DNA of 33,532 nucleotides from CAYYNQ01 sp964473105 (GTDB lineage Bacteria; Sumerlaeota; Sumerlaeia; MVZB01): assembly GCA_964473105.1 (NCBI GenBank), contig CAYYNQ010000003.1, forward strand, positions 1 to 33,532. The letters are read 5' to 3'. The position numbers and the translations under genes are program-made. The notes under the pieces were generated by a model. That model saw nothing but the letters and a program-made list of their open reading frames with translations, searched no databases and was not told where the DNA came from. How positions within the stretch are numbered: position 1 is the first letter of the stretch; every line of letters begins with the position of its first letter. Below are positions 6,727 through 14,574 of the stretch, one piece after another.

Positions 6727-8022
6727 ATGTCTCTTGTTGTGATCTTGGGCTGCCAGTGGGGTGATGAGGGCAAAGGCAAGATCACCGACCTTGTCGCGTC
6801 CGAAGCGGATCTCGTCGCCCGTTATCAGGGAGGCAACAATGCCGGCCATACGATCATCGTTGGCGACCGAAAAACAATACTCCACCTGATCCCATCCGGG
6901 ATCTTGAATCCCGGGACGGAATGCCTGATCGGTAATGGCGTGGTGGTGGACCCCCTGATCCTCAAGGATGAAATCGAAAAGCTGGAGCTGGCCGGTATTG
7001 ATGTCCGGGGCCGCCTGAAACTAAGCCTGAACTCACACCTGATCACGCCTTATCACAAAAAACTGGATCTGGCCCAGGAGTCAAGAAGAGGTAGCGGAAA
7101 AATCGGGACAACGGGTCGCGGAATAGGCGGAACCTACGCAGACAAGATAGCACGTCAAGGGGTCCGGCTTGCCGATTATAGTTCAAAAGACCGGTTTGTG
7201 CAGAAAATTCACGGGCTTGCTTCCTATTACGAGCCCATTTTCGAGCATGTCTTCCAGGAAAATATTCCCCCGGTTGCCAAAATGATCGACGAACTCTGGG
7301 CCGCCGCACCCCTCATCCAGCCCATGCTCTGCGACTCGGTCTCCTTGATCCATGAATATCTGGATCAAGGCAAAAGAATCCTTGCCGAAGGTGCCCAGGG
7401 AGTGCACCTTGACATTGATTTCGGCACCTACCCTTACGTGACAAGTTCCAGCCCGACCACAGGGGGAGTATCTACGGGACTCGGTGTCCCACCCCAGGCC
7501 ATCGGGGAGGTTGTCGGCGTAGCCAAGGCCTACACCACCCGGGTTGGCGAGGGACCTTTCCCCACCGAGCTTTCCGGTGAAACCGGCGATACAATACGCA
7601 AGGAAGGTGGGGAATTCGGCGCAACAACGGGACGCCCAAGGCGTTGCGGCTGGTTCGACGTCCCCCTGATGAGACGTGCCATCCAAATATGCGGCGTGAC
7701 CCAGATCGCCCTGACCAAACTGGACGTCCTTGATTGCATGGAAACGATAGATATCTGCACGCACTATGAGGAATCAAACGGGAATATACTGACCCATACG
7801 CCCCTGGATGGAGTGACGATGGCTGAATGCAGGGCTGTATACGAAACCATGCCAGGATGGCAGTGCGGATCCGGAAAGGCCCGGCAATTCGAATCCTTGC
7901 CCACAGCTGCACAGCGTTATGTCAACCGCCTGGAGGAACTGGTCGGCGTACGCATCACCATCGTATCGGTCGGCCCGGGCCGCGACGTCACTGTTTTGCG
8001 GGAATCCGGGTTTTTCCGCTGA
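6727..8022 (+). CDS. purA: Adenylosuccinate synthetase
   Basis: Catalyses GTP-dependent condensation of IMP and aspartate, the first committed step to AMP. The 431 residues match the family length. The N-terminal P-loop-like GCQWGDEGKGK contains the catalytic Asp13, and NNAGHT places His41 exactly as in E. coli. Further blocks are GNGVVVDP, the IMP-binding GTTGRGIGGTYADK, ILAEGAQGVHLDIDFGTYPYV, and TTGRPRRCGWFD, the L-aspartate loop. The start has GGAGG eleven bases upstream. The gene probably heads a short transcript with the glycosylase gene 49 bp downstream. Confidence 0.98.
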   Translation: MSLVVILGCQWGDEGKGKITDLVASEADLVARYQGGNNAGHTIIVGDRKTILHLIPSGILNPGTECLIGNGVVVDPLILKDEIEKLELAGIDVRGRLKLSLNSHLITPYHKKLDLAQESRRGSGKIGTTGRGIGGTYADKIARQGVRLADYSSKDRFVQKIHGLASYYEPIFEHVFQENIPPVAKMIDELWAAAPLIQPMLCDSVSLIHEYLDQGKRILAEGAQGVHLDIDFGTYPYVTSSSPTTGGVSTGLGVPPQAIGEVVGVAKAYTTRVGEGPFPTELSGETGDTIRKEGGEFGATTGRPRRCGWFDVPLMRRAIQICGVTQIALTKLDVLDCMETIDICTHYEESNGNILTHTPLDGVTMAECRAVYETMPGWQCGSGKARQFESLPTAAQRYVNRLEELVGVRITIVSVGPGRDVTVLRESGFFR

Positions 8023-8071
8023 TACCGGCATGTTTCGTAACATCCCGGTGAGGGGCCGAAAAAACGTCCGC

Positions 8072-8788
8072 ATGAAACGGTTCAAGACCCTTCTCGATCA
8101 CATCTATCAGCGGATTTTCAGCACGGCCGGACCGCAGCACTGGTGGCCATGCGACCGGACCGTGCACGACGATGGCCGAGATGAAATCATTATCGGGACC
8201 GTGCTGGTCCAGAACACTACATGGCTGAATGTCGTCAAGTCAATCGATACACTCAAGCGTGCCGGGCTGTGCAGCCTGTCCCGCCTGGCATCCACGACGC
8301 CCGACAAAATCGCGCTGCATATCCGTTCAAGCGGTTGTTTCAATGTGAAGGCCGGACGGCTTCACGCCGTTGCGCGTTTTTTCGCGCCGGGGGGCAGGCA
8401 GCGTTTTCAGGAACTTGAAAAGTGGGATCTCCCCAGATTGCGACGGGAAATGCTGGCCGTCCATGGGGTCGGCGATGAGACCGCTGACTCAGTTCTACTC
8501 TACGCTCTTGGACGGCCTGTATTTATCATCGATGCCTACACCCTGCGTATCGGCAGTCGTCATGGATTATTCAGGGCCGATATAACCTATGCCAAAGCTC
8601 AGGAACTCTTTACCGCCTGCTCGCCCTTGGATGTTGGGTATTACCGGGAATATCACGCCCTACTGGTCTGGATAGGAAGCCAGTTCTGCAAGCCCCGACC
8701 GCGGTGTCAACGCTGTCCGCTTGCACGTCAAGACTGTTGTCTTGGCAGGAAAAGCTGGGAGGAAATCAATAAAATCAGGAGCGCCTGA
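8072..8788 (+). CDS. Endonuclease III-like HhH-GPD DNA glycosylase, probably monofunctional
   Basis: Base-excision DNA repair enzyme of 238 residues. The helix-hairpin-helix is LAVHGVGDETADSVLLY (128-144), followed by the catalytic aspartate in FIIDAYTLRI (Asp154). Four cysteines at 206, 212, 215 and 222 form a C-x5-C-x2-C-x6-C pattern suited to a [4Fe-4S] cluster. In E. coli Nth the hairpin holds the Schiff-base lysine (GVGRKTA); here that position is Glu136 (GVGDETA). This resembles the MagIII/HP0602 branch, whose members act as glycosylases without lyase activity. The ATG at 8072 is chosen because upstream extension overlaps purA and is not family-like; its ribosome-binding site is weak. 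The damaged-base substrate is unknown. Confidence 0.86.
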   Translation: MKRFKTLLDHIYQRIFSTAGPQHWWPCDRTVHDDGRDEIIIGTVLVQNTTWLNVVKSIDTLKRAGLCSLSRLASTTPDKIALHIRSSGCFNVKAGRLHAVARFFAPGGRQRFQELEKWDLPRLRREMLAVHGVGDETADSVLLYALGRPVFIIDAYTLRIGSRHGLFRADITYAKAQELFTACSPLDVGYYREYHALLVWIGSQFCKPRPRCQRCPLARQDCCLGRKSWEEINKIRSA

Positions 8789-8813
8789 AACCCGGGAGGG
8801 AGCCAGAACGCCC

Positions 8814-8836
8814 ATCCTCGTGATCAGGATTTTTCT
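8814..8836 (+). terminator. Weak intrinsic terminator after the glycosylase gene
   Basis: ATCCT (8814-8818) and AGGAT (8826-8830) form a 5-bp stem with a 7-base loop, followed by TTTTCTT. It lies between convergent genes, where a terminator is expected, but the stem is short. Confidence 0.35.
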
Positions 8837-8943
8837 TCCACCTGTCCGCCCCTTATCCCAAGCCGATCCTGCCGGGGCGCCGAGACGCATTTTCATGATC
8901 TTGACCAGATTGGCAATTGTGCCTTGCCCATAGAGGCCCGGGA

Positions 8944-10008
8944 TTAATCCATAAAGCCCATCGAGCGCAGGTTCCTTTTTGCCATCCTGGCCTCCATTGT
9001 GCCCGGAGCCCTCTGAATTAATGCACGGTACATATCTATTTGCAAAACTCGGTCATCGAGGTCACGCGCAACACGGGAAGCCTGGACCAACGCCTCGGTA
9101 TTGGAGGGATCAATTTCAAGAACAGTCAGGAATGCTTCTCGAGCAAGCTCCATATACTTGAGTCGGGGGGCCTCATCATGGACCGGATCCCGTGCCATGG
9201 ACAGATAAACCGCGCCGAGGGCGTTCCCGTATTCGGGACTCGGATCGTCGGCTTCGACTGCGTTCCGATAGGACCTGAGCGTTGATCGGTAATCGGGGGG
9301 GTCCAACCGCAGAGTCCGGTCTCCCTGTTCCATGTAGGTTTCGGCAATCAAACGATTCTTCTCATATCCGTCGGGTATTTTCCCGTAGATTTCAATGGCC
9401 CATGCATATTCGCCCTTCGACCGGTATTGGAGGGCGTCCTCCTTGATTAATTCAAGTCTTGAGGAACTTATCTGGCCATCCGTGCTGGCTATCTCCACTT
9501 CCTTTGATGAATGGATTGTCCTCCGAATGCCGAGCATCACAATGATGACAATCAGCAATCCGGCGATAACGCCAAGGACAACGGCTGAAACAGATCTGCG
9601 TTCATGGCCACGCCGAAACAACTGCTGGGCCTTGCCCAGTGTCTCCAGTGGTTCACTGCCACTCAGCTCAGAACCGGTACGGCCACCGCCCGGGTGTTGA
9701 CCAGCACGCAATTGGTCGGAAGGTAAAATCGGGCCGCTCCTATCATGACCCGCATGGTGAGGAGAACCCGGCGTTTTTACCCCATGCAGGCCGGTTGTTG
9801 AACCCTCCGCCGGAGTAGCCGCTGACATGCCATCCAGGGCCGCTCCCAGCATCAACCGGAGATCCTGCCTCAGCGGCGCACGACGCGAGGCCTCCCGGCA
9901 AAGCAGTACGGCACGCTCGTAATCGTGATGATCAAAGGCCGAATCAGCATGCTCAATCAATTGATCGAGGTCGAGTCTGTGCAGGTCTCCATGTTTCGGG
10001 TTCGTCAT
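8944..10008 (-). CDS. Membrane-anchored TPR-like protein
   Basis: The 354 residues have a helical N-terminal part (about 12-62, DQLIEHADSAFDHHDYERAV, TPR-like), a low-complexity Gly/Pro/His/Ser linker (about 63-125), a single membrane helix (about 140-161) preceded by RRGHERR, and a C-terminal region of TPR-like helices (about 178-354). The basic residues before the helix suggest a cytoplasmic N-terminus and a periplasmic C-terminus. No enzyme motif is visible. It lies downstream of the PP2C gene on the same strand and may be cotranscribed, which suggests a scaffold or receptor role in a phosphorylation pathway; this is inference. The ATG at 10006-10008 has GAGGG ten bases upstream; a longer reading adds 21 unlikely residues. 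Confidence 0.75.
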   Translation of the reverse strand: MTNPKHGDLHRLDLDQLIEHADSAFDHHDYERAVLLCREASRRAPLRQDLRLMLGAALDGMSAATPAEGSTTGLHGVKTPGSPHHAGHDRSGPILPSDQLRAGQHPGGGRTGSELSGSEPLETLGKAQQLFRRGHERRSVSAVVLGVIAGLLIVIIVMLGIRRTIHSSKEVEIASTDGQISSSRLELIKEDALQYRSKGEYAWAIEIYGKIPDGYEKNRLIAETYMEQGDRTLRLDPPDYRSTLRSYRNAVEADDPSPEYGNALGAVYLSMARDPVHDEAPRLKYMELAREAFLTVLEIDPSNTEALVQASRVARDLDDRVLQIDMYRALIQRAPGTMEARMAKRNLRSMGFMD

Positions 10009-10037
10009 GGCCCTATATCCCTCAAAATCTGGTCGGT

Positions 10038-10087
10038 AACGAGATGCATGAACAGAAAACCGATATCGCATGGAACAGCATCTCGTT
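10038..10087 (-). promoter_or_regulatory. Long-range hairpin in the leader of the TPR-protein gene
   Basis: AACGAGATGC (10038-10047) and GCATCTCGTT (10078-10087) are perfect 10-bp inverted repeats separated by 30 bases. On the minus-strand mRNA the structure would end about 30 bases before the start codon at 10008, in the 213-bp gap after the PP2C gene. There is no T-run, so it is not a plain terminator; it may uncouple expression of the two genes. Confidence 0.4.
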
Positions 10088-10221
10088 CCATCAGAACTGG
10101 ACGAGAGACACGCCGGAAGATTTGACCGACTGATCTATAGTGAATTAAGAAATGCATGATTGTGACGAATCTCCCCTCAAGACAAAATGAAGCGGGATCG
10201 GCCGAACTGGCCTCTGGATGA

Positions 10222-11046
10222 TCATGTGAAACCCGGTCCTTCGGCCGGGGAAGGGAAACGAACCAGCACAACCGAAACATTGTCCTGACCACCGGCGGCA
10301 TTCGCAGCATCAATGAGTTCCCCCGTTGTATTCTCCAGATTGCCATTTGACTCGGCAAGAATCCCCGCGATTCGGTCATCTTCAATCATTCCGGTCAAGC
10401 CATCGGAACATAGGATGAACAGGTCGCCTTCATCATAGTCGATCTTCCGGATATCCACCTCCAGCCCCGACCTGTTTCCAAGTGCACGGGTGATGACATT
10501 CCTCCAGCGATGGTTTTTTGCCTCATCCTCAGTGATGATATTCCTCGAAAGCTGCTCGTTGACCCAGGAATGATCATGGGTCAGCAATTTCAGGCAGCCA
10601 TCGCGATACCTGTAAACTCGGGAATCCCCAACATGGCCGACCAGGACCTGCGAATCGGCAACGAGCATGACGGCCAGGGTGGTTCCCATGCCGACATATT
10701 CAGGATTGCTGTCTGCAAGCGAACAAACCTTCCGATTGGCCAGTTGAATCCCGGTGTTGAGGATGTTTTCTGACAGGGTTTTGTCGTTACTCACGCCAAA
10801 GGGCCAGACAAAGCTCCGACCCGAACGGGTCTGCATAATAAAATTCTTGAGTGTGTCGACGGCAGCTTCGCTTGCAACTTCCCCGGCTGCATGGCCTCCC
10901 ATGCCGTCTGCAACGATATACATTCCAAATTCATCAAAGACCCCGATACTATCCTCATTTTGGGGTCTTTTGCGTCCGGTATCGGTGCTTCCCCAGGACT
11001 CGATCTTCACGCGACGACTGTCTTCCGCACTCTGTTCAGATTTCAA
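10222..11046 (-). CDS. PP2C-family Ser/Thr protein phosphatase (Stp1 type)
   Basis: Metal-dependent phosphatase that removes phosphate from Ser/Thr residues, usually opposing Hanks-type kinases. The family motifs appear in order: GSTDTGRKRPQNEDS, VADGMGGHAAGEVAS, GTTLAVM, VGHVGDSRVY, NVITRALG, LFILCSDGLTGM and GGQDNVSVVLV. The aspartates in NEDS, ADGMGG, SDGL and GGQDN are the expected metal ligands. Length, 274 residues, is slightly above the usual 240-250 because of an insert (SGRSFVWPFGVSNDKTL). The start is uncertain: TTG at 11046, or GTG at 11010 just before KIESWGSTDTG. No membrane segment. The nearest kinase is 15 kb away. Confidence 0.93.
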   Translation of the reverse strand: MKSEQSAEDSRRVKIESWGSTDTGRKRPQNEDSIGVFDEFGMYIVADGMGGHAAGEVASEAAVDTLKNFIMQTRSGRSFVWPFGVSNDKTLSENILNTGIQLANRKVCSLADSNPEYVGMGTTLAVMLVADSQVLVGHVGDSRVYRYRDGCLKLLTHDHSWVNEQLSRNIITEDEAKNHRWRNVITRALGNRSGLEVDIRKIDYDEGDLFILCSDGLTGMIEDDRIAGILAESNGNLENTTGELIDAANAAGGQDNVSVVLVRFPSPAEGPGFT

Positions 11047-11300
11047 GACGACACCCGTTCACCAACCTAAAATACCTGACTCCGCTTTGTTAATGATAAC
11101 CTGGACCCGCCCACAACAACGCGGGTGTCACCCCCAAAAAACAGCGGCATTAGAACATAGCATCATGGCCTCATCAACATAATTTGCCGTGCACTTCACC
11201 TTCCTGTTCACGGAAATCATTGATTTTCAATCCTGTATATGTCATAGACTCATGATGCCAGAGAATGCCCCGGAACTGGATCTCGTCCGGAGAAACCCAA

Positions 11301-12740
11301 ATGCTGGGAAATGCCATCAAGCCCGAAATTGAATCACTGATCAACCGGGGTCAGTTCGATGATCTACGCGCACTTTTTGACGAAAACCTTGAACCGGCAG
11401 ATATTGCTGAGATTATCAAGGATTTCGATGATGAAAAAGCCGCGATACTTTTCCGTATCCTGCCGACACAACAGGCCCTTGAGGTATTCGAGGTTCTAGA
11501 TTTTGACAGCCAGGAAAACCTGATCGAAAAACTCTCGGATGAAAAGGTAAGCAAAATCCTCAATGAGATGGCGCCCGATGACCGCACCCGCCTGTTCGAG
11601 GAACTTCCGGGCGGAATCACGAACAGGCTGCTGAAGACACTCACTCCCCAGACAAGAAGCATCGCACGCTCGCTGCTTAATTATCCCGAGGAGAGCATTG
11701 GCAGGCTGATGACCCCCGAATACCTGGCCATCCAGCCCGGATGGGATGTCAGGCAGACCCTTGAACATATTCGAAATAATGCAACGCAGGTTGAAACCAT
11801 CGATTATATATATGTCACCGATCCAGGGGGCAAACTCCTCGATGATCTTCGTATCGGACAACTTCTGCTGGCCGAGCCCAAGGCATTGATACGGGATATC
11901 ACGGATGAGCAGGTCATTTCACTGGCAGCCCCGGATGATCAGGAGGACACAATCGAGGTCTTCAAGCACTATAACCGGACCGCACTGCCGGTCACCGACA
12001 GCAACGGGATTATCCTGGGGATCGTTACCATTGATGATGTCATGGATGTAGTCGAAGAGGAGGAAACGGAGGATGCACACAAGTTCGGGGGCCAGGAAGC
12101 ACTCGAGGATTCCTATTTTTCCACATCCTTCCTCGAACTGGCCCGTAAACGCGGCGGCTGGCTAATCATTCTCCTGATCGGCAGCTTCCTGACGGTCGGC
12201 ATCATGAAATCCTTTGAAAATTCCCTGCTGATCCTGCCGATCCTATCGGTTTTCGTGCCCATGATCATCGCAACGGGCGGTAATACCGGGACACAGTCTG
12301 CCGCCCTGATCATACGCGGTATCGCGGTCAGGGAAATGACACCCTCCGACTGGCAGCGTATCTTCAAACGCGAGTTGTCCCTGGGGTTGTCACTAGGAAT
12401 CATTCTGGGGGTAACAGCTTCCGGTTTCGGATTGGTCATTGAGCACCTTGGCCCGGAGACACTTGTCGAAAGTGTCAATCGAACTGAAACGGGCATCATC
12501 ACGACCGCCGCCCCGGCGGGGGCCGGTTACTCAAGCCTAACTCTCGGGCTGCTCATCATGTTCAGCATAACAAGCATCGTGACAATCGGAACACTCGTGG
12601 GATCCATGCTGCCCCTGTTCTTCAGAAAGATTGGCTTTGACCCCGCCGTCTGCTCGGGTCCGTTCATTGCCACGTTTGTCGATGTCTCGGGCATCGTCAT
12701 ATATTTCTATGTTGCCCGCTGGCTGCTCAACCTGGGGTGA
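11301..12740 (+). CDS. mgtE: Magnesium transporter MgtE
   Basis: Magnesium channel/transporter of the inner membrane, 479 residues. The order is standard: an N-terminal superhelical MgtE_N domain (about 20-125), two CBS domains (about 130-260, with LPVTDSNGIILGIVTIDDVMD), then about five membrane helices (roughly 285-479). The pore region motifs are IATGGNTGTQSAALIIRGIA and DPAVCSGPFIATFVDVSG. In the family the cytosolic domains sense magnesium and close the pore. The ATG at 11301 has GGAG eight bases upstream and is preferred over one at 11265. The gene is divergent from the PP2C gene across 254 bp. I did not see an M-box riboswitch in this gap. Confidence 0.95.
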   Translation: MLGNAIKPEIESLINRGQFDDLRALFDENLEPADIAEIIKDFDDEKAAILFRILPTQQALEVFEVLDFDSQENLIEKLSDEKVSKILNEMAPDDRTRLFEELPGGITNRLLKTLTPQTRSIARSLLNYPEESIGRLMTPEYLAIQPGWDVRQTLEHIRNNATQVETIDYIYVTDPGGKLLDDLRIGQLLLAEPKALIRDITDEQVISLAAPDDQEDTIEVFKHYNRTALPVTDSNGIILGIVTIDDVMDVVEEEETEDAHKFGGQEALEDSYFSTSFLELARKRGGWLIILLIGSFLTVGIMKSFENSLLILPILSVFVPMIIATGGNTGTQSAALIIRGIAVREMTPSDWQRIFKRELSLGLSLGIILGVTASGFGLVIEHLGPETLVESVNRTETGIITTAAPAGAGYSSLTLGLLIMFSITSIVTIGTLVGSMLPLFFRKIGFDPAVCSGPFIATFVDVSGIVIYFYVARWLLNLG

Positions 12741-12900
12741 CACGATGCTTCCTCGCCCCAACCGTGTGACCGTAAATTGAACCCATAGCCCGACCCATAA
12801 AAAGGGCGGAACGATCATGATGCAAGTGCCGGCCATTTCCACTGCCCCGGCAGAAAATCCCCGGTGTTTTCCTCCGGGCAAAAAAACGGGCGGCTTCGTC

Positions 12901-12922
12901 TATTGATTTTTCCAGATCAATA
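12901..12922. promoter_or_regulatory. Inverted repeat upstream of rpe
   Basis: TATTGAT (12901-12907) and ATCAATA (12916-12922) are perfect 7-bp arms separated by 8 bases, 55 bases before the rpe start. There is no T-run on the plus side, so an operator or leader hairpin is possible. The rest of the 237-bp mgtE-rpe gap shows only weak GC-rich repeats. Confidence 0.3.
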
Positions 12923-12977
12923 TGCAAAGTTACGCAAGAAGCCATCGTGATATCGTGCATACAGGATTGCCGGGAAA

Positions 12978-13715
12978 ATGCCGGGCAAGCGCAGACCATC
13001 CGCCATCTTCAAACCCTTCAACCCAAACCGCACAACCCGGTTTGCGCTGCCGGATATTGCACCCTCCATGCTAAGCAGCGACTTTGCATCCCCCGACCGG
13101 GAACTTGCCCGCTGCAGGAGAGCTAACGCGAAGTGGATACACATTGATGTCATGGATGGGCACTTCGTTCCAAACATAACCTTGGGTCCACCCATCCTGA
13201 AAAGATGGGTTGAGGCGAAGCCGGATCTTTTCTACGATACCCACCTCATGATTGAGAATCCCATGGCTTATGCAAATGCTTTCGCCGATGCGGGAGCCAA
13301 CCTGATCACGATACACTTTGAAACCACATCGAGACCACGCAGGGATCTGCGCAGCATTAAACGCCTGGGAGTCAGGGTGGGAATAACAATCAAGCCCAGG
13401 ACTCCCGTGAAAAGGATCCTTCCGTTCCTGAACGAGGTTGACCTCGTTCTTGTCATGACGGTTGAACCGGGATTCGGGGGACAGAAAATCATCCCGACCA
13501 CCCTGAACAAGGTCAGGGAACTGGACCTTTTCCGCAGACGTGAAGAACTGGCCTACCGACTGCAGGTCGATGGGGGGATCAATGTCGAAACCGCACCCCT
13601 GGCCGTCGCGGCCGGGGCGGACGTGCTCGTTGCCGGAAATTCCGTCTTTGGCGAAGGTAACGTTTCAAATAATCTGAAATCGCTTCGAGAAAGGCTGGGA
13701 TCGAAACCCAGATGA
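12978..13715 (+). CDS. rpe: Ribulose-phosphate 3-epimerase
   Basis: Interconverts ribulose 5-phosphate and xylulose 5-phosphate in the pentose phosphate pathway. TIM-barrel motifs are in order: IAPSMLSSDF, WIHIDVMDGHFVPNITLGP (metal His and catalytic Asp), DTHLMIENP, VEPGFGGQ, LQVDGGINVETAP (second catalytic Asp) and VAGNSVFG at the phosphate site. At 245 residues it is about 20 longer than usual because of a basic N-terminal extension (about 1-25) before the first strand. The extension has no alternative ATG inside it. It starts a plus-strand series with coaD 30 bp downstream. Confidence 0.95.
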   Translation: MPGKRRPSAIFKPFNPNRTTRFALPDIAPSMLSSDFASPDRELARCRRANAKWIHIDVMDGHFVPNITLGPPILKRWVEAKPDLFYDTHLMIENPMAYANAFADAGANLITIHFETTSRPRRDLRSIKRLGVRVGITIKPRTPVKRILPFLNEVDLVLVMTVEPGFGGQKIIPTTLNKVRELDLFRRREELAYRLQVDGGINVETAPLAVAAGADVLVAGNSVFGEGNVSNNLKSLRERLGSKPR

Positions 13716-13745
13716 TGCTGGATTTCTTTTGCCGGACCACGAAAT

Positions 13746-14243
13746 ATGAGTAATTCAAAAAGCGCCATAGCCCTTTATGCCGGCACTTTCGACGGAATCA
13801 CCCTGGGTCACCTTGACATCATCCGGCGTGGAGCCGAGATCTTCAAGAAACTGATCGTTGGCGTCGCCCGGAATGTGGACAAGGACACACTGTTCTCAAA
13901 TAAAGAGCGTGTTGAGATGATAAGGCAGGAGGCCAAGGCCATGTCAAATGTCTCCGTGACAGATTATGACGGCCTAACCATGGACTTTGCCGAGAAATGT
14001 GGGGCGGGGATCATCCTCAGGGGAATCCGCGTCATCTCGGATTTCGAATATGAACTCCAGATGGCATTGATGAACCGCGAGATCAATCCGCGTATCGAAA
14101 CAATCTTCATGTTTCCCGCGGCAGAACACCTTTATGTCAGCAGCTCACTGATCCGCGAGGTATTGCTGCTTGGCGGTGACATCTCCAAATTTGTCCCCCC
14201 CTCAACACAGAAAATGATGAGCAAAAGATTCCTGAAAGGCTGA
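13746..14243 (+). CDS. coaD: Phosphopantetheine adenylyltransferase
   Basis: Transfers AMP to 4'-phosphopantetheine in coenzyme A synthesis. Length 165 residues is typical. The N-terminal nucleotidyltransferase motif is AGTFDGITLGHLDII, with TLGH as the T/HxGH signature. The usual FDPVTNGH is altered to FDGITLGH, which changes no catalytic residue. RGIRVISDFEYELQMALMNR and YVSSSLIREVLLLGGDISKF are the other conserved blocks. No clear ribosome-binding site precedes the ATG, so translation may depend on coupling to rpe. Confidence 0.95.
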   Translation: MSNSKSAIALYAGTFDGITLGHLDIIRRGAEIFKKLIVGVARNVDKDTLFSNKERVEMIRQEAKAMSNVSVTDYDGLTMDFAEKCGAGIILRGIRVISDFEYELQMALMNREINPRIETIFMFPAAEHLYVSSSLIREVLLLGGDISKFVPPSTQKMMSKRFLKG

Positions 14244-14312
14244 GATACACTGCATGCAACAGAAACAGGTGACTGCCAAGTATCCACCGCCATCCCTGCA
14301 TCCGGACATCCG

Positions 14313-14555
14313 ATGAAGCTAGACAACAACCTGAATCCTCCACCACGCGAACCCCTGTTCAGGGTTTACCATGTGCCGCCTGAATCCATCCAACTTCTGA
14401 CCGCCTGGACGGAGGCATATGACGGAGTCGGCCTAATCAGGTCCCTAGATGAAAAAAAGGGGGTCATCGAGTGCTGGATCATGCCCGATTACGAGGCTGT
14501 TTTCGATTCAATCATCGGGGCCTTTGCCTCACAATATCCAATACAATCTCCCTAA
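14313..14555 (+). CDS. Small DUF4911-like protein
   Basis: An 80-residue cytoplasmic protein. The pattern FRVYHVPPESIQLLTAWTEA, then YDGVGLIRSLDEKKGVIECW, then MPDYEAVFDSII resembles the DUF4911 family: a substrate-like N-terminal strand, the 'E-YDG' turn, a 'T/S-L-D' segment and a C-terminal helix. The function of the family is unknown. It sits 69 bp after coaD and 19 bp before the ligase gene, so it is probably cotranscribed. The ribosome-binding site is weak (GGA). Confidence 0.65.
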   Translation: MKLDNNLNPPPREPLFRVYHVPPESIQLLTAWTEAYDGVGLIRSLDEKKGVIECWIMPDYEAVFDSIIGAFASQYPIQSP

Positions 14556-14574
14556 AGGGAATCAAAACAACCGG

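Noticed and set aside
7919..8071. Longer N-terminus for the endonuclease III-like protein
   Set aside because: It lies within purA in another frame and adds 51 residues with no family similarity.
11047..11300. M-box (ykoK) magnesium riboswitch before mgtE
   Set aside because: The 254-bp gap shows only short weak repeats and none of the conserved M-box blocks I know; a covariance search would settle it.
14449..14574. Upstream extension of the O-antigen ligase gene
   Set aside because: It overlaps the DUF4911-like gene in another frame and gives non-membrane, low-quality sequence; the ATG at 14575 fits better.
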